A stretch of 64,000 bases of DNA from assembly GCA_002368355.1 (NCBI GenBank), contig AP018281.1, positions 1,550,001 through 1,614,000 on the forward strand, given 5' to 3'. Under the pieces are notes generated by a model. That model saw nothing but the letters and a program-made list of their open reading frames with translations. It searched no databases and was not told the DNA's origin. Position numbers and translations under genes: made by a program. Each line of letters starts with the position of its first letter. Positions within the stretch are counted from its first letter, which is position 1. Shown one piece after another: positions 8,810 to 18,541 of this stretch. This DNA comes from Chondrocystis sp. NIES-4102. Lineage in GTDB: Bacteria; Cyanobacteriota; Cyanobacteriia; Cyanobacteriales; Xenococcaceae.

Positions 8810-11691
8810 TGAATAAGCAATCTTGGAAAAGTTGGGTTTTAGTTTTAGTCGCGTTGAGCGTAATTATCTTTCTGTCTCCGCTCAATGTTTGGTGGTTGAA
8901 TTGGTATCGGGTGCTGGAAAATCAATTACTCCAGATTAGCCTTGACTTGGTACGTATTGGTTTATTAACCTTAACCTTTGCAGGTTTACTTGCTCCTTTT
9001 GAAACTTTGGGTTGGTGGGCTGGTTGGTATGGCGATCGCCAGCAAGAACCTTTATTAAAGGAAAATAGTACAACTTATAATTATCTCTCTGAATCTCCTT
9101 CTCAATCTAAAGCTAGTAAATATATAGTTTATCTCGATGGCATTGGTATTAGTTCCTTTGATTATGCCTTTGGAGTTGGGCCCTTTTTGGAAAGGTTAAC
9201 AGCAATAATCGGTAGCGATTTTATCCTTATTCGCGAGATTATGCCCTATTCTGTCTTAAATTTGCCTTTAACCTTAAACAGACCCTTGGCAGCTTTTTGG
9301 CGATGGGTAGACCGCAGTCAGATTAAGGGAGTTGGGGTGTTTATTCTCCTACGTAATATGTTTCAGGTTGCTGTATCGGTTGATAGTCGCTATGGGCCCA
9401 TTTTTAATCGGGGTACAGCCCAAGTTATTATTGATAGTCTGATAAAAAGAGGATATCAACCAGGTAGTGGTACTCCTGTTACTATTATTGGCTACAGTGG
9501 CGGTGGACAGGTGGCTTTGGGAACTATTCCTTATTTGAAAAAGGTTTTGGCTGCACCTTTAGAAGTGATTTCTTTGGCTGGGGTTTTAAGTGGCAATACG
9601 GAAGTAGTAAAATTAGAACATTTATATCATTTGGTTGGTGAGCAAGATTTAGTTGCTCGTTTTGTTCCCTGTTTATTCCCGCAAAGATGGTCATTGATTT
9701 CTTGGTCGAATTGGAATTTGGCAAGAAGTAGAGGAGAAATTAGTTTTATTTCTTTAGGGGAAGTTGCCCACGATGGCGTTGGGGGTCCTTTGGATGATAC
9801 TAGTTATCTTGCTGATGGTCGTAGTTACCTAACTCAGACTTTAGACATTGTTACTGAGATTTTATATCGCCAGGATGGAATTGAGCCTTTTCCTGCTAAT
9901 GTTTTAACTCGACCGCCTAAAGGTAGAAAACTGAGTAATTATGAGCGTTATCTGCAAGCTGCTTTTAATCAAGTAAGTTACTATCCAACTAAACAGCTTA
10001 CACCTGCTGGTTATCAACCCGTGGGTAATTGGATTGGTCGCTTAATTTTACCTAGTTTACAAGAACGTGCTGAAGTTAACGGAGTTTTCTTAGAGGTTTA
10101 TTACGCACCGCCAGCTTATGCTCATTTGATTGGTACAACGGTAGTTTTGGCTTGGAGCGATCGCCCTGATTTGCAAGTATATCTTAATCAGGTTAAGTGT
10201 AGTATTCATTTTTCCGCCCAGGCTTATGAAAGTATCAATCAAGGTTTAGTTAATCCAATTCGGTTAAATTTCTGGCGCGAAGTTGATGCGTTGGAATCAC
10301 TGGTGGGTGCTAGACCTTACGATGATGTTATTGTTACCTTAGAACCAACATCCGTTAGTTGCGATCATAAGACGGTTATATATATTGAGCGAGAACCAGT
10401 AATTATTACAGGTCGTTTTTATGCCTTAGTAACTATTAAAGGTCAAGCAGAGGATTTAGATTACTTTAAAGTTGTTCATTATAACCCCCATTCTCAACAG
10501 TTTGATGGTGTGGAGGAAGTAGTTTATATTCCTCAAGTGGTTGCTGATGTTAATGGTGTATTTCCTTCTACAACTAATAAGATTGATCAATCCCCTGTAA
10601 ACTCTAGTGGTTGGTATATTTATGGTGAAAGAAACCAAGATCAAATTTTTACCGTTAGAGCGATCGCGCCTAGAGCTTTATTTCAATTACAACCACAACG
10701 GATTGTTTCGGGTTTAGAGGAAGCTACTAACTATATTCATAACCAATATTGGCAAAATATTAAAGAGAAAAAAGGTCAGATAGAATCAATTCTACTCAAT
10801 CCTCAGTCTTTACCCGAAGCGGATGCAATTGCCCAATACCAAGAAGGCGATCGCTTATTAGTGCTACATACTTATGGAGGAATTGGGGGTAAAAAAGCCG
10901 AAGTTCCCCAAATAGGTCTATTTTTTGGACATTTTGCCTTTGGCATAGCCACAGTAGTACGTGAACCAATTACCCAACAGTTACGCTTTAAAATAACTTA
11001 CGACCAAGTTTATACCCAAAATCTCGATGGCATTATTGCAGCTAACTTAGATTGGAGTAACTATTTAGGCGATCGTCAATTTGGTTGGTTGGGAAGTCGT
11101 CCTGTGGTTGATATTGTTGTAAAGTTAGATGTCTTAGAAGAATACAATTTTGGTGGTAATATTCGTTTCCCTCTCAATGCTTTAGCCTATCAATTAGATA
11201 AAATGATGGCGCGCTATCGCACAGGGGATGCTACTGGTGCAACCTTTGCAGGACTTGCTAATTCTTGTGTACAAGATTCTTGTCAGGCTTTGTATCTAGC
11301 TATCAAAATGATTTTGTCAGAAATTAAACATAACCCAGAAATACAAAATTGGATTGCCACCTATCCCGACGACCCTCAAACTAAACGTTTAGAAAGATTG
11401 ATCGCTCTTTATAAAAGTATCCAAAGTAAATTAGTTCCCTGGCAAACAGTGCGTTCAGATTGGCTAGATCCCTTTGAATCATTGATTGGTACAAGACTCG
11501 CAGAACAACCAGTTACCACAATTATCAATGCTGTTACTAGCTGGCGATCGCTCTTACCCCGTTTAGCTAACGATCAATTAGCAAAAATATTATTACAACA
11601 CGGTGCATCTATTTGGCTTTTGAAAACTAATCAGGTAGGGGGATGGGATGAAGATATCGAACCTATTGCACCGACTAAATTATGGATTTAA
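8809..11691 (+). CDS. Large membrane-anchored protein with alpha/beta-hydrolase domain and C-terminal His/Cys domain
   Basis: 960 residues from a GTG that overlaps the previous stop. Two N-terminal transmembrane helices (about 10-27 and 43-65) precede a domain with the nucleophile motif GYSGG (Ser230), an acidic residue in GEQD (Asp280) and a His in VAHDG (His321). These are in the order and spacing expected for a serine alpha/beta-hydrolase. A long middle region has no motif I recognise. Near the C-terminus, GHFAFG (His708) is followed about 110 residues later by ANSCVQDSC (Cys820 and Cys825). His-before-Cys is the order found in circularly permuted papain-fold enzymes of the YiiX/LRAT type; that assignment is inference. 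Proteins of this kind are sometimes labelled predicted Abi/CAAX proteases in cyanobacteria, but I see no CPBP motif here. Substrate unknown. Confidence 0.8.
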   Translation: MNKQSWKSWVLVLVALSVIIFLSPLNVWWLNWYRVLENQLLQISLDLVRIGLLTLTFAGLLAPFETLGWWAGWYGDRQQEPLLKENSTTYNYLSESPSQSKASKYIVYLDGIGISSFDYAFGVGPFLERLTAIIGSDFILIREIMPYSVLNLPLTLNRPLAAFWRWVDRSQIKGVGVFILLRNMFQVAVSVDSRYGPIFNRGTAQVIIDSLIKRGYQPGSGTPVTIIGYSGGGQVALGTIPYLKKVLAAPLEVISLAGVLSGNTEVVKLEHLYHLVGEQDLVARFVPCLFPQRWSLISWSNWNLARSRGEISFISLGEVAHDGVGGPLDDTSYLADGRSYLTQTLDIVTEILYRQDGIEPFPANVLTRPPKGRKLSNYERYLQAAFNQVSYYPTKQLTPAGYQPVGNWIGRLILPSLQERAEVNGVFLEVYYAPPAYAHLIGTTVVLAWSDRPDLQVYLNQVKCSIHFSAQAYESINQGLVNPIRLNFWREVDALESLVGARPYDDVIVTLEPTSVSCDHKTVIYIEREPVIITGRFYALVTIKGQAEDLDYFKVVHYNPHSQQFDGVEEVVYIPQVVADVNGVFPSTTNKIDQSPVNSSGWYIYGERNQDQIFTVRAIAPRALFQLQPQRIVSGLEEATNYIHNQYWQNIKEKKGQIESILLNPQSLPEADAIAQYQEGDRLLVLHTYGGIGGKKAEVPQIGLFFGHFAFGIATVVREPITQQLRFKITYDQVYTQNLDGIIAANLDWSNYLGDRQFGWLGSRPVVDIVVKLDVLEEYNFGGNIRFPLNALAYQLDKMMARYRTGDATGATFAGLANSCVQDSCQALYLAIKMILSEIKHNPEIQNWIATYPDDPQTKRLERLIALYKSIQSKLVPWQTVRSDWLDPFESLIGTRLAEQPVTTIINAVTSWRSLLPRLANDQLAKILLQHGASIWLLKTNQVGGWDEDIEPIAPTKLWI

Positions 11692-11692
11692 A

Positions 11693-11935
<243 letters not shown>

Positions 11936-11961
11936 GCTAATAGCTAGTAGTTATGAATTAT

Positions 11962-12771
11962 TCAATCTAAATCCCACAATTGACTCAAAGTTACAACGCG
12001 ATAGTTTTTACGCCGTAATTCTTTAAGAATGATACTTAAAGCTGCTGCGGTTTGTTTCGCCCTAGCAATTGAACCACCATGAAGCACTAAAATAGCTCCA
12101 GGAAAAGTAACTTGATTGACATACCAAGCAATAAATTGAGAATTACCGAGAACAAGTTCATGGGTATCAATGGGAATCATCGAAGCTAAAGCCAATTTTA
12201 ATTGATGCTGATTGATATTATTGAAGCGTTCAATTGCTTTTAACATTTCTTGGTTATATAAACCCCTACCAGGACGATACCAACGAATGTATTCTAAACC
12301 AGTTAAGGATAATAAGCGATCATGAGATTCTTGTAGCTGTCGTTCAAATTCGTGAGGAGCTAACCAAGCATGAGTGTCATCAACTACACCATGATTACCA
12401 ATTTCATGACCTTCTGCAATAATGCGTTTAAGAATAGTAGAATTATCATTGAGATGACCGCTAATAATAAAGAAAGTAGCACGAGAACGTGCTTGAGGGT
12501 CGGTAATTCCTTGGTTATCTAGAGCGATCGCATCTAAAATCAGATGAGTTGATTGATCTTCAGGATCATCTGGTGTGGGTGCATCATCGATGGTTAGTGC
12601 TACAATTCGTTCTTGGATGGGTTTATAAAAAAGAGCATCAGGAAACAATTTCGATACATTAGATGCTAATTCTAAAAGTAATTTTTCGATCACTATTAAA
12701 CAAAGAGTTTGGTAATGCTGCGGTTTTTCTATTTTACCCCTTATTTGAGCGTGACTAATGAGTATAGACAA
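11962..12771 (-). CDS. Polysaccharide deacetylase (NodB-type, carbohydrate esterase 4)
   Basis: 269 residues from a TTG that directly follows an in-frame stop. No ATG occurs before the catalytic domain, and a GTG at 12693 is an alternative start, so the N-terminus is uncertain. The NodB motifs are present: TIDDAPTP near residue 57 (motif 1, with the catalytic and metal Asp residues), GHEIGNHG (motif 2, His-x3-His metal ligands), a W-Y-R-P-G-R-G block (motif 3) and VLHGG near the C-terminus. Enzymes of this family remove acetyl groups from N-acetylglucosamine-containing polymers such as peptidoglycan. No signal peptide is evident from the available start. Confidence 0.85.
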   Translation of the reverse strand: MSILISHAQIRGKIEKPQHYQTLCLIVIEKLLLELASNVSKLFPDALFYKPIQERIVALTIDDAPTPDDPEDQSTHLILDAIALDNQGITDPQARSRATFFIISGHLNDNSTILKRIIAEGHEIGNHGVVDDTHAWLAPHEFERQLQESHDRLLSLTGLEYIRWYRPGRGLYNQEMLKAIERFNNINQHQLKLALASMIPIDTHELVLGNSQFIAWYVNQVTFPGAILVLHGGSIARAKQTAAALSIILKELRRKNYRVVTLSQLWDLD

Positions 12772-12923
12772 TTAGAGCAAAAATTAATTTTAAAAATCTG
12801 TTTTCAATTTTGTTAATTAAAATCAATTTCAGGGAACAATAAAGTATATAGCTAAGATACTCAATTAGCTTATGAAGATAAAAAAAAATATATTTTGCTC
12901 AATATTTACATATTTAATTGCTT

Positions 12924-13922
12924 ATGTCTTTCGCGATTAAACAAGGGCTTTTTAAACATAATATTACAGATAATCATGCGATTTTAGGTGTTTCCTTAGA
13001 TGCTGATTCTAAAGAAATTCGTTTAAAATATTTAAAAATTGCCCAACTGCTACATCCAGATAAATGTCGCTCTGATGCTAATAAAATGCAAATAGCAGGT
13101 CAAATTTTATCTAAATTGGTTAATCCTGCTTATGAGCAATTATCTAAAAAGCAGACTTTTGCGGAACATCAGTTAATTTTGACCCAAATAGGTAAACGTT
13201 TAGCAGAAAATAAACATAAAATTAATTTAGAAACTCCAGCAGCAAAAGAGTTATCTGTCGCTCAAGCTAATCTAGAATTAGTTTATCCAAAACTTTTAAA
13301 ACAACTAACTTTAGAACAATATAAATCTTTAGAACAAGCTCTAGATAATATCGGTGCAATTAGTGAACTAAATTTAGTTTACTTAATGATTAAAGGTGAG
13401 CGGGGAATTGTTAACCGTCAACCAGCAAAAGCTGCTCCTATCCCAGCCAAAGAAAGCGTCAAACCCACTCAACCACCAACTGTAGCCCAAACAACTACAA
13501 GCGTTCCAAGATCTTCGTCTGATAAGACAGCAACTAAAGTAGAAGAACCTAGTTTGGAATCTAGAATTTCAACTTTTGTCGGTCGCGCTCAACAGTATAT
13601 TGCTAAAGGGGAATATGATCAGGCAATCACTGAATTACGAGATGCTCTAAGAATAGATCCTAATCATGCTCAAGCTCATGCAGTGACTGGATTAGCGTAT
13701 TTACGTAAAAAACAGTTAACTATGGCAAAAGTTCATATTGGTAAAGCTATTAGTGCAAATCAACACGATCCAGTTGTGGTAGAAAGCAAAAAAGAACTGG
13801 ATAAATTACTCAAAGTAGAGCAAAAGGCGAAAACTACTAATTCTAATTCTGCTCAAAAATCTGATAATAGTAGTGGTAATACTGGTTTCTTTAGTGGTTT
13901 TTTTGGGGCGAAAAAAAAGTAA
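12924..13922 (+). CDS. J-domain (DnaJ-like) protein with TPR repeat
   Basis: 332 residues from ATG 12924; an upstream TTG is less likely. The N-terminal J domain (about 14-85) contains the invariant HPDK motif (LLHPDKCRSD), which stimulates DnaK ATPase. A middle segment is unassigned, then a Pro/Thr/Lys-rich linker (about 165-200). A TPR region follows (about 205-280), including YIAKGEYDQAITELRDAL and AYLRKKQLTMAKVHIGKAI. The C-terminus is Ser/Asn/Gly-rich and basic (FFGAKKK). There is no Gly/Phe region or zinc domain, so this is a specialised J-protein rather than a general DnaJ. Its client is unknown. Confidence 0.88.
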   Translation: MSFAIKQGLFKHNITDNHAILGVSLDADSKEIRLKYLKIAQLLHPDKCRSDANKMQIAGQILSKLVNPAYEQLSKKQTFAEHQLILTQIGKRLAENKHKINLETPAAKELSVAQANLELVYPKLLKQLTLEQYKSLEQALDNIGAISELNLVYLMIKGERGIVNRQPAKAAPIPAKESVKPTQPPTVAQTTTSVPRSSSDKTATKVEEPSLESRISTFVGRAQQYIAKGEYDQAITELRDALRIDPNHAQAHAVTGLAYLRKKQLTMAKVHIGKAISANQHDPVVVESKKELDKLLKVEQKAKTTNSNSAQKSDNSSGNTGFFSGFFGAKKK

Positions 13923-14027
13923 GATAACACAAGTAGATATTGCTACCAAGATTTGAGGTAAGATCGGCTGGCTATTATTCAGCATCTTCCTTAAACTTAT
14001 TTACAGCAGACCCACATTTTACTTGCA

Positions 14028-15242
14028 ATGATTTATCAACCTCCAGCAGGAGCTAGAGATTTACTGCCTTTAGAGGTAGAACAAAAACGTTGGATTAACG
14101 ATCGCCTACAGCATAGATTCCAAACTTGGGGGTATCAACGGATAGTAACCTCAACTTTGGAATGGCTTGACACTTTAACCGCAGGTGGTGCGATTGAACC
14201 CTCTAAAGTTATTCAGTTACGTAACAACGGTGAAAACTCTTTGGGATTGCGTCCCGAATTAACCGCCTCAATTGCCCGTGCAGCAGTTACACGTATGGCA
14301 GGTAATACTTATCCTCAACGTCTTTGTTATCGCGCCAATATCTTTCGTAACCCCCCACCAAATCATCATGGTCGGCAATTGGAATTTTATCAGTCGGGAG
14401 TTGAATTGTTGTTTGCTGGCGGTGTCTTAGCTGATGCGGAAATTATTTTGTTATTGGCAGATTGTTTATCTGATTTGGGTATCTCAGATTGGTCTATTTT
14501 AATGGGAGAAGCAGGATTAACGCGATCGCTTTTGGCGGTATTTCCTGAATCTATTCGTACCTCTGTACGTAACTGTATTGCTAATCTAGATCGCATCGCC
14601 CTAGAAAAGTTGAATCTATCGGCAGATTTGCAAGCCCACGCTTTATTTTTATTTGATTTAAGAGGTAATCCCTCTGAAGTTTTAAGTAAGATTTCTACTC
14701 TGGATTTGGATAGTTCGGCTCAAGCTACTAAAGATAATCTTAAGTCTTTGATTGATTTACTTAATAGTAGTAGTGAGCATCCTTTACCCCTAACTCTAGA
14801 TCTTAGTCTGTTGCAAACTTTTGATTACTATACAGGTATTGTTTTTAAAGCAGTTAGTTTTCAAGATCAACAGTCTTATATTTTGGCTGAAGGTGGACGC
14901 TACGATCAATTATTAGGTTTGTATGATCCTCAAGGTAAATCATCCCCTGGAATTGGTTTTTCTCTCTCTATTGAGAATTTGCACTCTTGTTTACTCACCA
15001 GCGATCACCTACCACAACAACCCCCTAAAAGTGATGCTTTGGTGATCCCAACTACCACAGAAGTTGAAGCCGTCGCTATTAAGTATGCTCGTCAATTACG
15101 CAAGCAAAATGATTCTCTTCGGATTGAAATTGACTTGGGACGACTACCAACAACAATTAAGCAATATGCCCAATCCTGTCAGATTAAGCAGTTAATTTGG
15201 ATAGAGGCAGATGGTAGTCCTAGAGTGGAGACTTTGGAATAA
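14028..15242 (+). CDS. hisZ: ATP phosphoribosyltransferase regulatory subunit
   Basis: 404 residues. It is a class II histidyl-tRNA synthetase paralogue: GARDLLPLE at the N-terminus, LRPELTASIARA (motif 2 region) and a C-terminal EGGRYDQLLG block. HisZ pairs with the short HisG to form the first enzyme of histidine biosynthesis and confers feedback regulation by histidine. It lacks the C-terminal anticodon-binding domain of a true HisRS; the last 80 residues form a shorter tail. hisG is not in this window, so the two subunits are unlinked. It is convergent with the cbi operon, stops being adjacent at 15242/15243. Confidence 0.92.
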   Translation: MIYQPPAGARDLLPLEVEQKRWINDRLQHRFQTWGYQRIVTSTLEWLDTLTAGGAIEPSKVIQLRNNGENSLGLRPELTASIARAAVTRMAGNTYPQRLCYRANIFRNPPPNHHGRQLEFYQSGVELLFAGGVLADAEIILLLADCLSDLGISDWSILMGEAGLTRSLLAVFPESIRTSVRNCIANLDRIALEKLNLSADLQAHALFLFDLRGNPSEVLSKISTLDLDSSAQATKDNLKSLIDLLNSSSEHPLPLTLDLSLLQTFDYYTGIVFKAVSFQDQQSYILAEGGRYDQLLGLYDPQGKSSPGIGFSLSIENLHSCLLTSDHLPQQPPKSDALVIPTTTEVEAVAIKYARQLRKQNDSLRIEIDLGRLPTTIKQYAQSCQIKQLIWIEADGSPRVETLE

Positions 15243-16022
15243 CTAATGTTGAGATTTAATAGAAGTGTCTTGTATTAAGCAGTAAGGACGACTATAGGAT
15301 AAAGGTGACTCTAAAGAGTGTTGAGTGAGAAAATTAGAATCACTCATGATTTTTTCGGTTTGTCCGTCATAAACTACTCTACCTTTACTTAAAACGATAG
15401 TGCGATCGCAAAGTTCTAAAGCTAAGTCTAAATCGTGGGTTGCTATTAATTGGGTTAACGTTAAGTTTTGTAATAATTCAATTAACTGTCTACGGGAACG
15501 AGGATCTAATTGAGCAGAAGGTTCATCTAAAACTAAGACTTCAGGTTGCATTGCTAAAACCCCTGCGATCGCAATTCTTTTTTTTTCGCCTCCAGATAGG
15601 TTTTCGGTATTTCTGTTGCCATAATATTGTGGATCAATATCCACCATCAGCATCGCTTTTTTTACTTGTTGGTTTAACTGCTCACCTTTCCAACCACGAT
15701 TTTTTGGGCCAAAGGCTACATCATCCCAAACCGTAGGCATAAATAGCTGGTTATCGGGATTTTGGAAGACTAAACCGACAAAATTACGAATATTTCTAAG
15801 ATTATCTTCGTTTATCCACCATTTTCCTACTTTTATTTTGCCAGACTGGGGGAGAATAATCCCATTAAGATGTAGTTGTAAGGTTGATTTGCCTGAACCA
15901 TTTGCACCTATTAGGGCTACTCGCTCACCTGCTTCAATATTAATATTGATATTGTCTAAAGCTTTAGTCCCGTCAGGGTAGGTATAGGTTAGATTTTCGA
16001 TAATGATGGGATTATGATGCAT
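15243..16022 (-). CDS. cbiO: Cobalt/nickel ECF transporter ATP-binding protein
   Basis: 259 residues. ABC ATPase with Walker A GANGSGKS (about 38-45), Q-loop FQNPDNQL, signature LSGGEKKR, Walker B VLVLDEPSAQLD and the H-loop ATHD. It energises cobalt or nickel import by the CbiMNQO complex in the cytoplasmic membrane. Last gene of the minus-strand cbiM-N-Q-O operon, 15 bases downstream of cbiQ. Whether the substrate is Co2+ or Ni2+ cannot be told from the ATPase. Confidence 0.92.
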   Translation of the reverse strand: MHHNPIIIENLTYTYPDGTKALDNININIEAGERVALIGANGSGKSTLQLHLNGIILPQSGKIKVGKWWINEDNLRNIRNFVGLVFQNPDNQLFMPTVWDDVAFGPKNRGWKGEQLNQQVKKAMLMVDIDPQYYGNRNTENLSGGEKKRIAIAGVLAMQPEVLVLDEPSAQLDPRSRRQLIELLQNLTLTQLIATHDLDLALELCDRTIVLSKGRVVYDGQTEKIMSDSNFLTQHSLESPLSYSRPYCLIQDTSIKSQH

Positions 16023-16037
16023 TAATTATTTGCGCGA

Positions 16038-16817
16038 TTATTTAACTAAATAAATAACTTGTCCGAGTAGTGCCAAAATTCCAGTTAGGGTAAGAAGAAT
16101 AACATCTCGCCTACCTCCAGTTGGTACTTTTTCAATTACAGGCACTCCCTGATAACCACGAGCCAACATTGCTTGATGTACTCTCTCGCCTCGTTCGTAA
16201 GTGCGAATAAACAAAGTTCCAATCATATTACCAATAACTAACCTTTGCCAAGTCCCATTTTTTGATAGGTTACGAGCAGTAGCAGCTTTGCGCATGGCTT
16301 GAAATTCTTTGATTAAAACACCAATATAGCGATACATTGAGGCTAAGGTGGCAACCAATAGGGGGGGGACTCGTAAAGCGGTTAAAGCATTTAAAAGTGC
16401 AGGAACTGAAGTTGTTAAAGTTAAAATGTTGAGGGTTAATAGGGATAATAAGGCTTTAATGGTAACGCTACCTAATACAGTTAAGCCTTCGGTGGTAATT
16501 TGAATAAATCCCCAAGACCAAACAACTTCGCCCCCGTCTCTAAATAAAGTCCCTAAAAGAACTGTCCCGATAAAAGCAAACTCAACGGCAATTCTGGTTA
16601 GTAGTACTTTTTTATTAACACGACTAACTAGACCTACTCCTAGCACCCCAACTGAATAAATTCCCCAAGTCAACCAGCGTCCATTTGGGGTAAGAGCGAT
16701 CGCAAATACCATTAGTAAGGCGGATAATAGACGAGTGCGAGGGGCGAGGGAATGCCAGAATGTAGTTTGTTTGCTATTGAGATCTAAACTAAACGTAGCT
16801 AAACTTAGCAACAGCAT
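16038..16817 (-). CDS. cbiQ: Cobalt/nickel ECF transporter transmembrane protein
   Basis: 259 residues with four to five transmembrane helices. The conserved cytoplasmic coupling segment contains the A-R-G motif (MLARGYQG, about 218-225) that contacts the ATPase, and ATARNLSKNG further upstream (about 180-190). It is the T-component that links the substrate-binding CbiM to CbiO. Spacing of 19 bases to cbiN and 15 to cbiO supports one transcript. Confidence 0.92.
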   Translation of the reverse strand: MLLLSLATFSLDLNSKQTTFWHSLAPRTRLLSALLMVFAIALTPNGRWLTWGIYSVGVLGVGLVSRVNKKVLLTRIAVEFAFIGTVLLGTLFRDGGEVVWSWGFIQITTEGLTVLGSVTIKALLSLLTLNILTLTTSVPALLNALTALRVPPLLVATLASMYRYIGVLIKEFQAMRKAATARNLSKNGTWQRLVIGNMIGTLFIRTYERGERVHQAMLARGYQGVPVIEKVPTGGRRDVILLTLTGILALLGQVIYLVK

Positions 16818-16836
16818 TAATTACTTCCTGATCTGT

Positions 16837-17208
16837 TTAATTGGTTTGTTCGTCACTAGATTGATAATTGGAGGTGTTGTTGTCGGAAGTCTTTTTGATT
16901 AATAGTTTGCCTACTCCCCAGGCTAAACCGAATGTAGCCAAAGTTCCCAGTAACCCAGCTAAAGGTGTGGCGACTGTTTCGGGAACTCCTTTTAAGGCAT
17001 ATTCATCAAATACATGAGCAAAAGGTAATTTGGTGGCTGGGGTATCTTCTGTAGCTTTATGTTCAAACTCTAAGTCTTGGGAAACGCGATCAAGTCCGTC
17101 GGGATCTGAACTGGCAAAAGGAGAGATGAAAGTGGCAATGATCAGCGCAGTAGCTAAACCAGAAAGGATAAAAGCGAGATTACGAGAGTTGGAATTTGTC
17201 TTATTCAT
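16837..17208 (-). CDS. cbiN: CbiN-like accessory membrane protein (PDGLE domain)
   Basis: 123 residues, two transmembrane helices (about 10-28 and 83-103) flanking an extracytoplasmic loop that begins DPDGLDRVSQDLEF, the hallmark of the PDGLE domain in CbiN/NikN. In CbiMNQO systems this small protein is needed with CbiM for metal loading. It sits between cbiM and cbiQ. The tail is polar and asparagine-rich. Confidence 0.88.
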   Translation of the reverse strand: MNKTNSNSRNLAFILSGLATALIIATFISPFASSDPDGLDRVSQDLEFEHKATEDTPATKLPFAHVFDEYALKGVPETVATPLAGLLGTLATFGLAWGVGKLLIKKTSDNNTSNYQSSDEQTN

Positions 17209-17248
17209 AAAACCTAAATGTTGATTTAAATATGCAATTCTTTCTTAC

Positions 17249-17977
17249 TTAACGCTGCACCAACGGCTGAGAATTAGACACTTGGTTTTTTCTGCCACAA
17301 TTGTAAATTAGGTCTGGTCTTGTCCGCCAAATAAAGCTTACTACTGCTAAAGTAATTAAAGCCTCGCCAATGCCAATTAGAAAGTGCCACAATGCCATTG
17401 CTGAGACGGCTACATTTAAAGGAACAGTTCCCGATAAAGCAAGTTGGATAGCTGTTAAAATTGCAGCAACAAATACACTTGTCCAGGCACTTACTGCCGT
17501 GGCGATCGCCATTCCCTTCCAAGTATTAAATCCAATTGCCGAACGTATTGCCCGATATAGATAGTAACCTGCAAAAGTTCCAATTAAGCCCATATTGACG
17601 ATATTCGCCCCCAAAACTGTTACACCGCCATCTTGAAAGAGGACTGCTTGTACAATAAACACTACACTAACTACTAAAGCACCAGCCCAGGGGCCTAGTA
17701 AGATAGCTGCTAATGTTCCTCCAAGTAAATGACCAGAAGTTCCACCAGGTATGGGAAAATTGATCATCTGGGCAGCAAAAATGAAAGCAGCACATACACC
17801 CATAAGTGGTACTGTTTTTTCTTGATATTTGGCTTGCACTTGATTTAAGGAAACATATATTAGGGCGATCGCAATTACCCACGTAACTAAACTAACTGGA
17901 AGGCTTAAAAATCCATCTGGAATATGCAGTGCCAATGATGGTTGCCAATTCCAAAATAACCAGTTATTTATTGACAT
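17249..17977 (-). CDS. cbiM: Cobalt/nickel ECF transporter substrate-binding membrane protein
   Basis: 242 residues from the ATG at 17977, preceded by GGGATC; an upstream TTG at 18001 is a weaker option. In CbiM/NikM the free N-terminus with His at position 2 forms the metal site. Here a leader (INNWLFWNWQPSLA) precedes LHIPDGFL, consistent with signal-peptide cleavage before Leu-His to expose His2. The rest has about six helices with the conserved INFPIPGGTSGHLLGG block (second His ligand) and VLGANIVNMG. First gene of the cbiMNQO operon, so it defines uptake specificity for Co2+ or Ni2+. Confidence 0.92.
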   Translation of the reverse strand: MSINNWLFWNWQPSLALHIPDGFLSLPVSLVTWVIAIALIYVSLNQVQAKYQEKTVPLMGVCAAFIFAAQMINFPIPGGTSGHLLGGTLAAILLGPWAGALVVSVVFIVQAVLFQDGGVTVLGANIVNMGLIGTFAGYYLYRAIRSAIGFNTWKGMAIATAVSAWTSVFVAAILTAIQLALSGTVPLNVAVSAMALWHFLIGIGEALITLAVVSFIWRTRPDLIYNCGRKNQVSNSQPLVQR

Positions 17978-18541
17978 AATAGATCCCACAATAATAATCA
18001 AGTAATAAAATAATTTTTTTCTGTGATTTGTGGCAGTTTCTGTAGTTACTGCACCTTAGTAATTCTAAGTATTTTCACTTTAAAAAAATATCCTGTGGGG
18101 GGGCATTAAACCCTAGTTTTAACTAAAAATTAAGCTTTAGGATTTATTTTGCTCGTATTTAACTGGAAATCGGCGCAATAATTTAGAAGTTAAAAGCGAT
18201 TAGGATTGTTTTTTACTGTTTTTTTATTAGCTTTTACTTGCTGAGTAATTACTACTATATTTTCTATTGTTAAATAGCGATTTTTTATTTAATTGTATTT
18301 ATCCCCTTAAGTTAGTATTTAATGAGATGAATTATCCTTTCTACTCTATTGGTTTAAGAAATATTGCATTAATTGTTTCAAAGCTATTTTATATTTGCCT
18401 GATAGTTATTTATCCTTTCTTGAGTATATTCTTCTGTATTTAAATATTTTACCTTTAAGGGAGGTAAATGTAATTGTTGCTTAGCAAGCTTTAGGCTTTA
18501 ACTCATCGTCAACCTCTGCCAACTTCAATAATATTTCTTGA
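17978..18541. other. Divergent spacer between cbiM and the VanZ-like gene
   Basis: About 560 bases, AT-rich. On the cbiM side there is a small inverted repeat CTTAG-TAATT-CTAAG (18056-18070) and the segment TTTGTGGCAGTTTCTG. I looked for a cobalamin riboswitch (B12 box) and a NiCo riboswitch and did not find either. No open frame of interest. Confidence 0.4.

Noticed and set aside
17978-18160. Cobalamin or NiCo riboswitch upstream of cbiM
   Set aside because: On the cbiM strand I found no B12 box or conserved NiCo core, only a small CTTAG/CTAAG hairpin. A covariance-model search would settle it.
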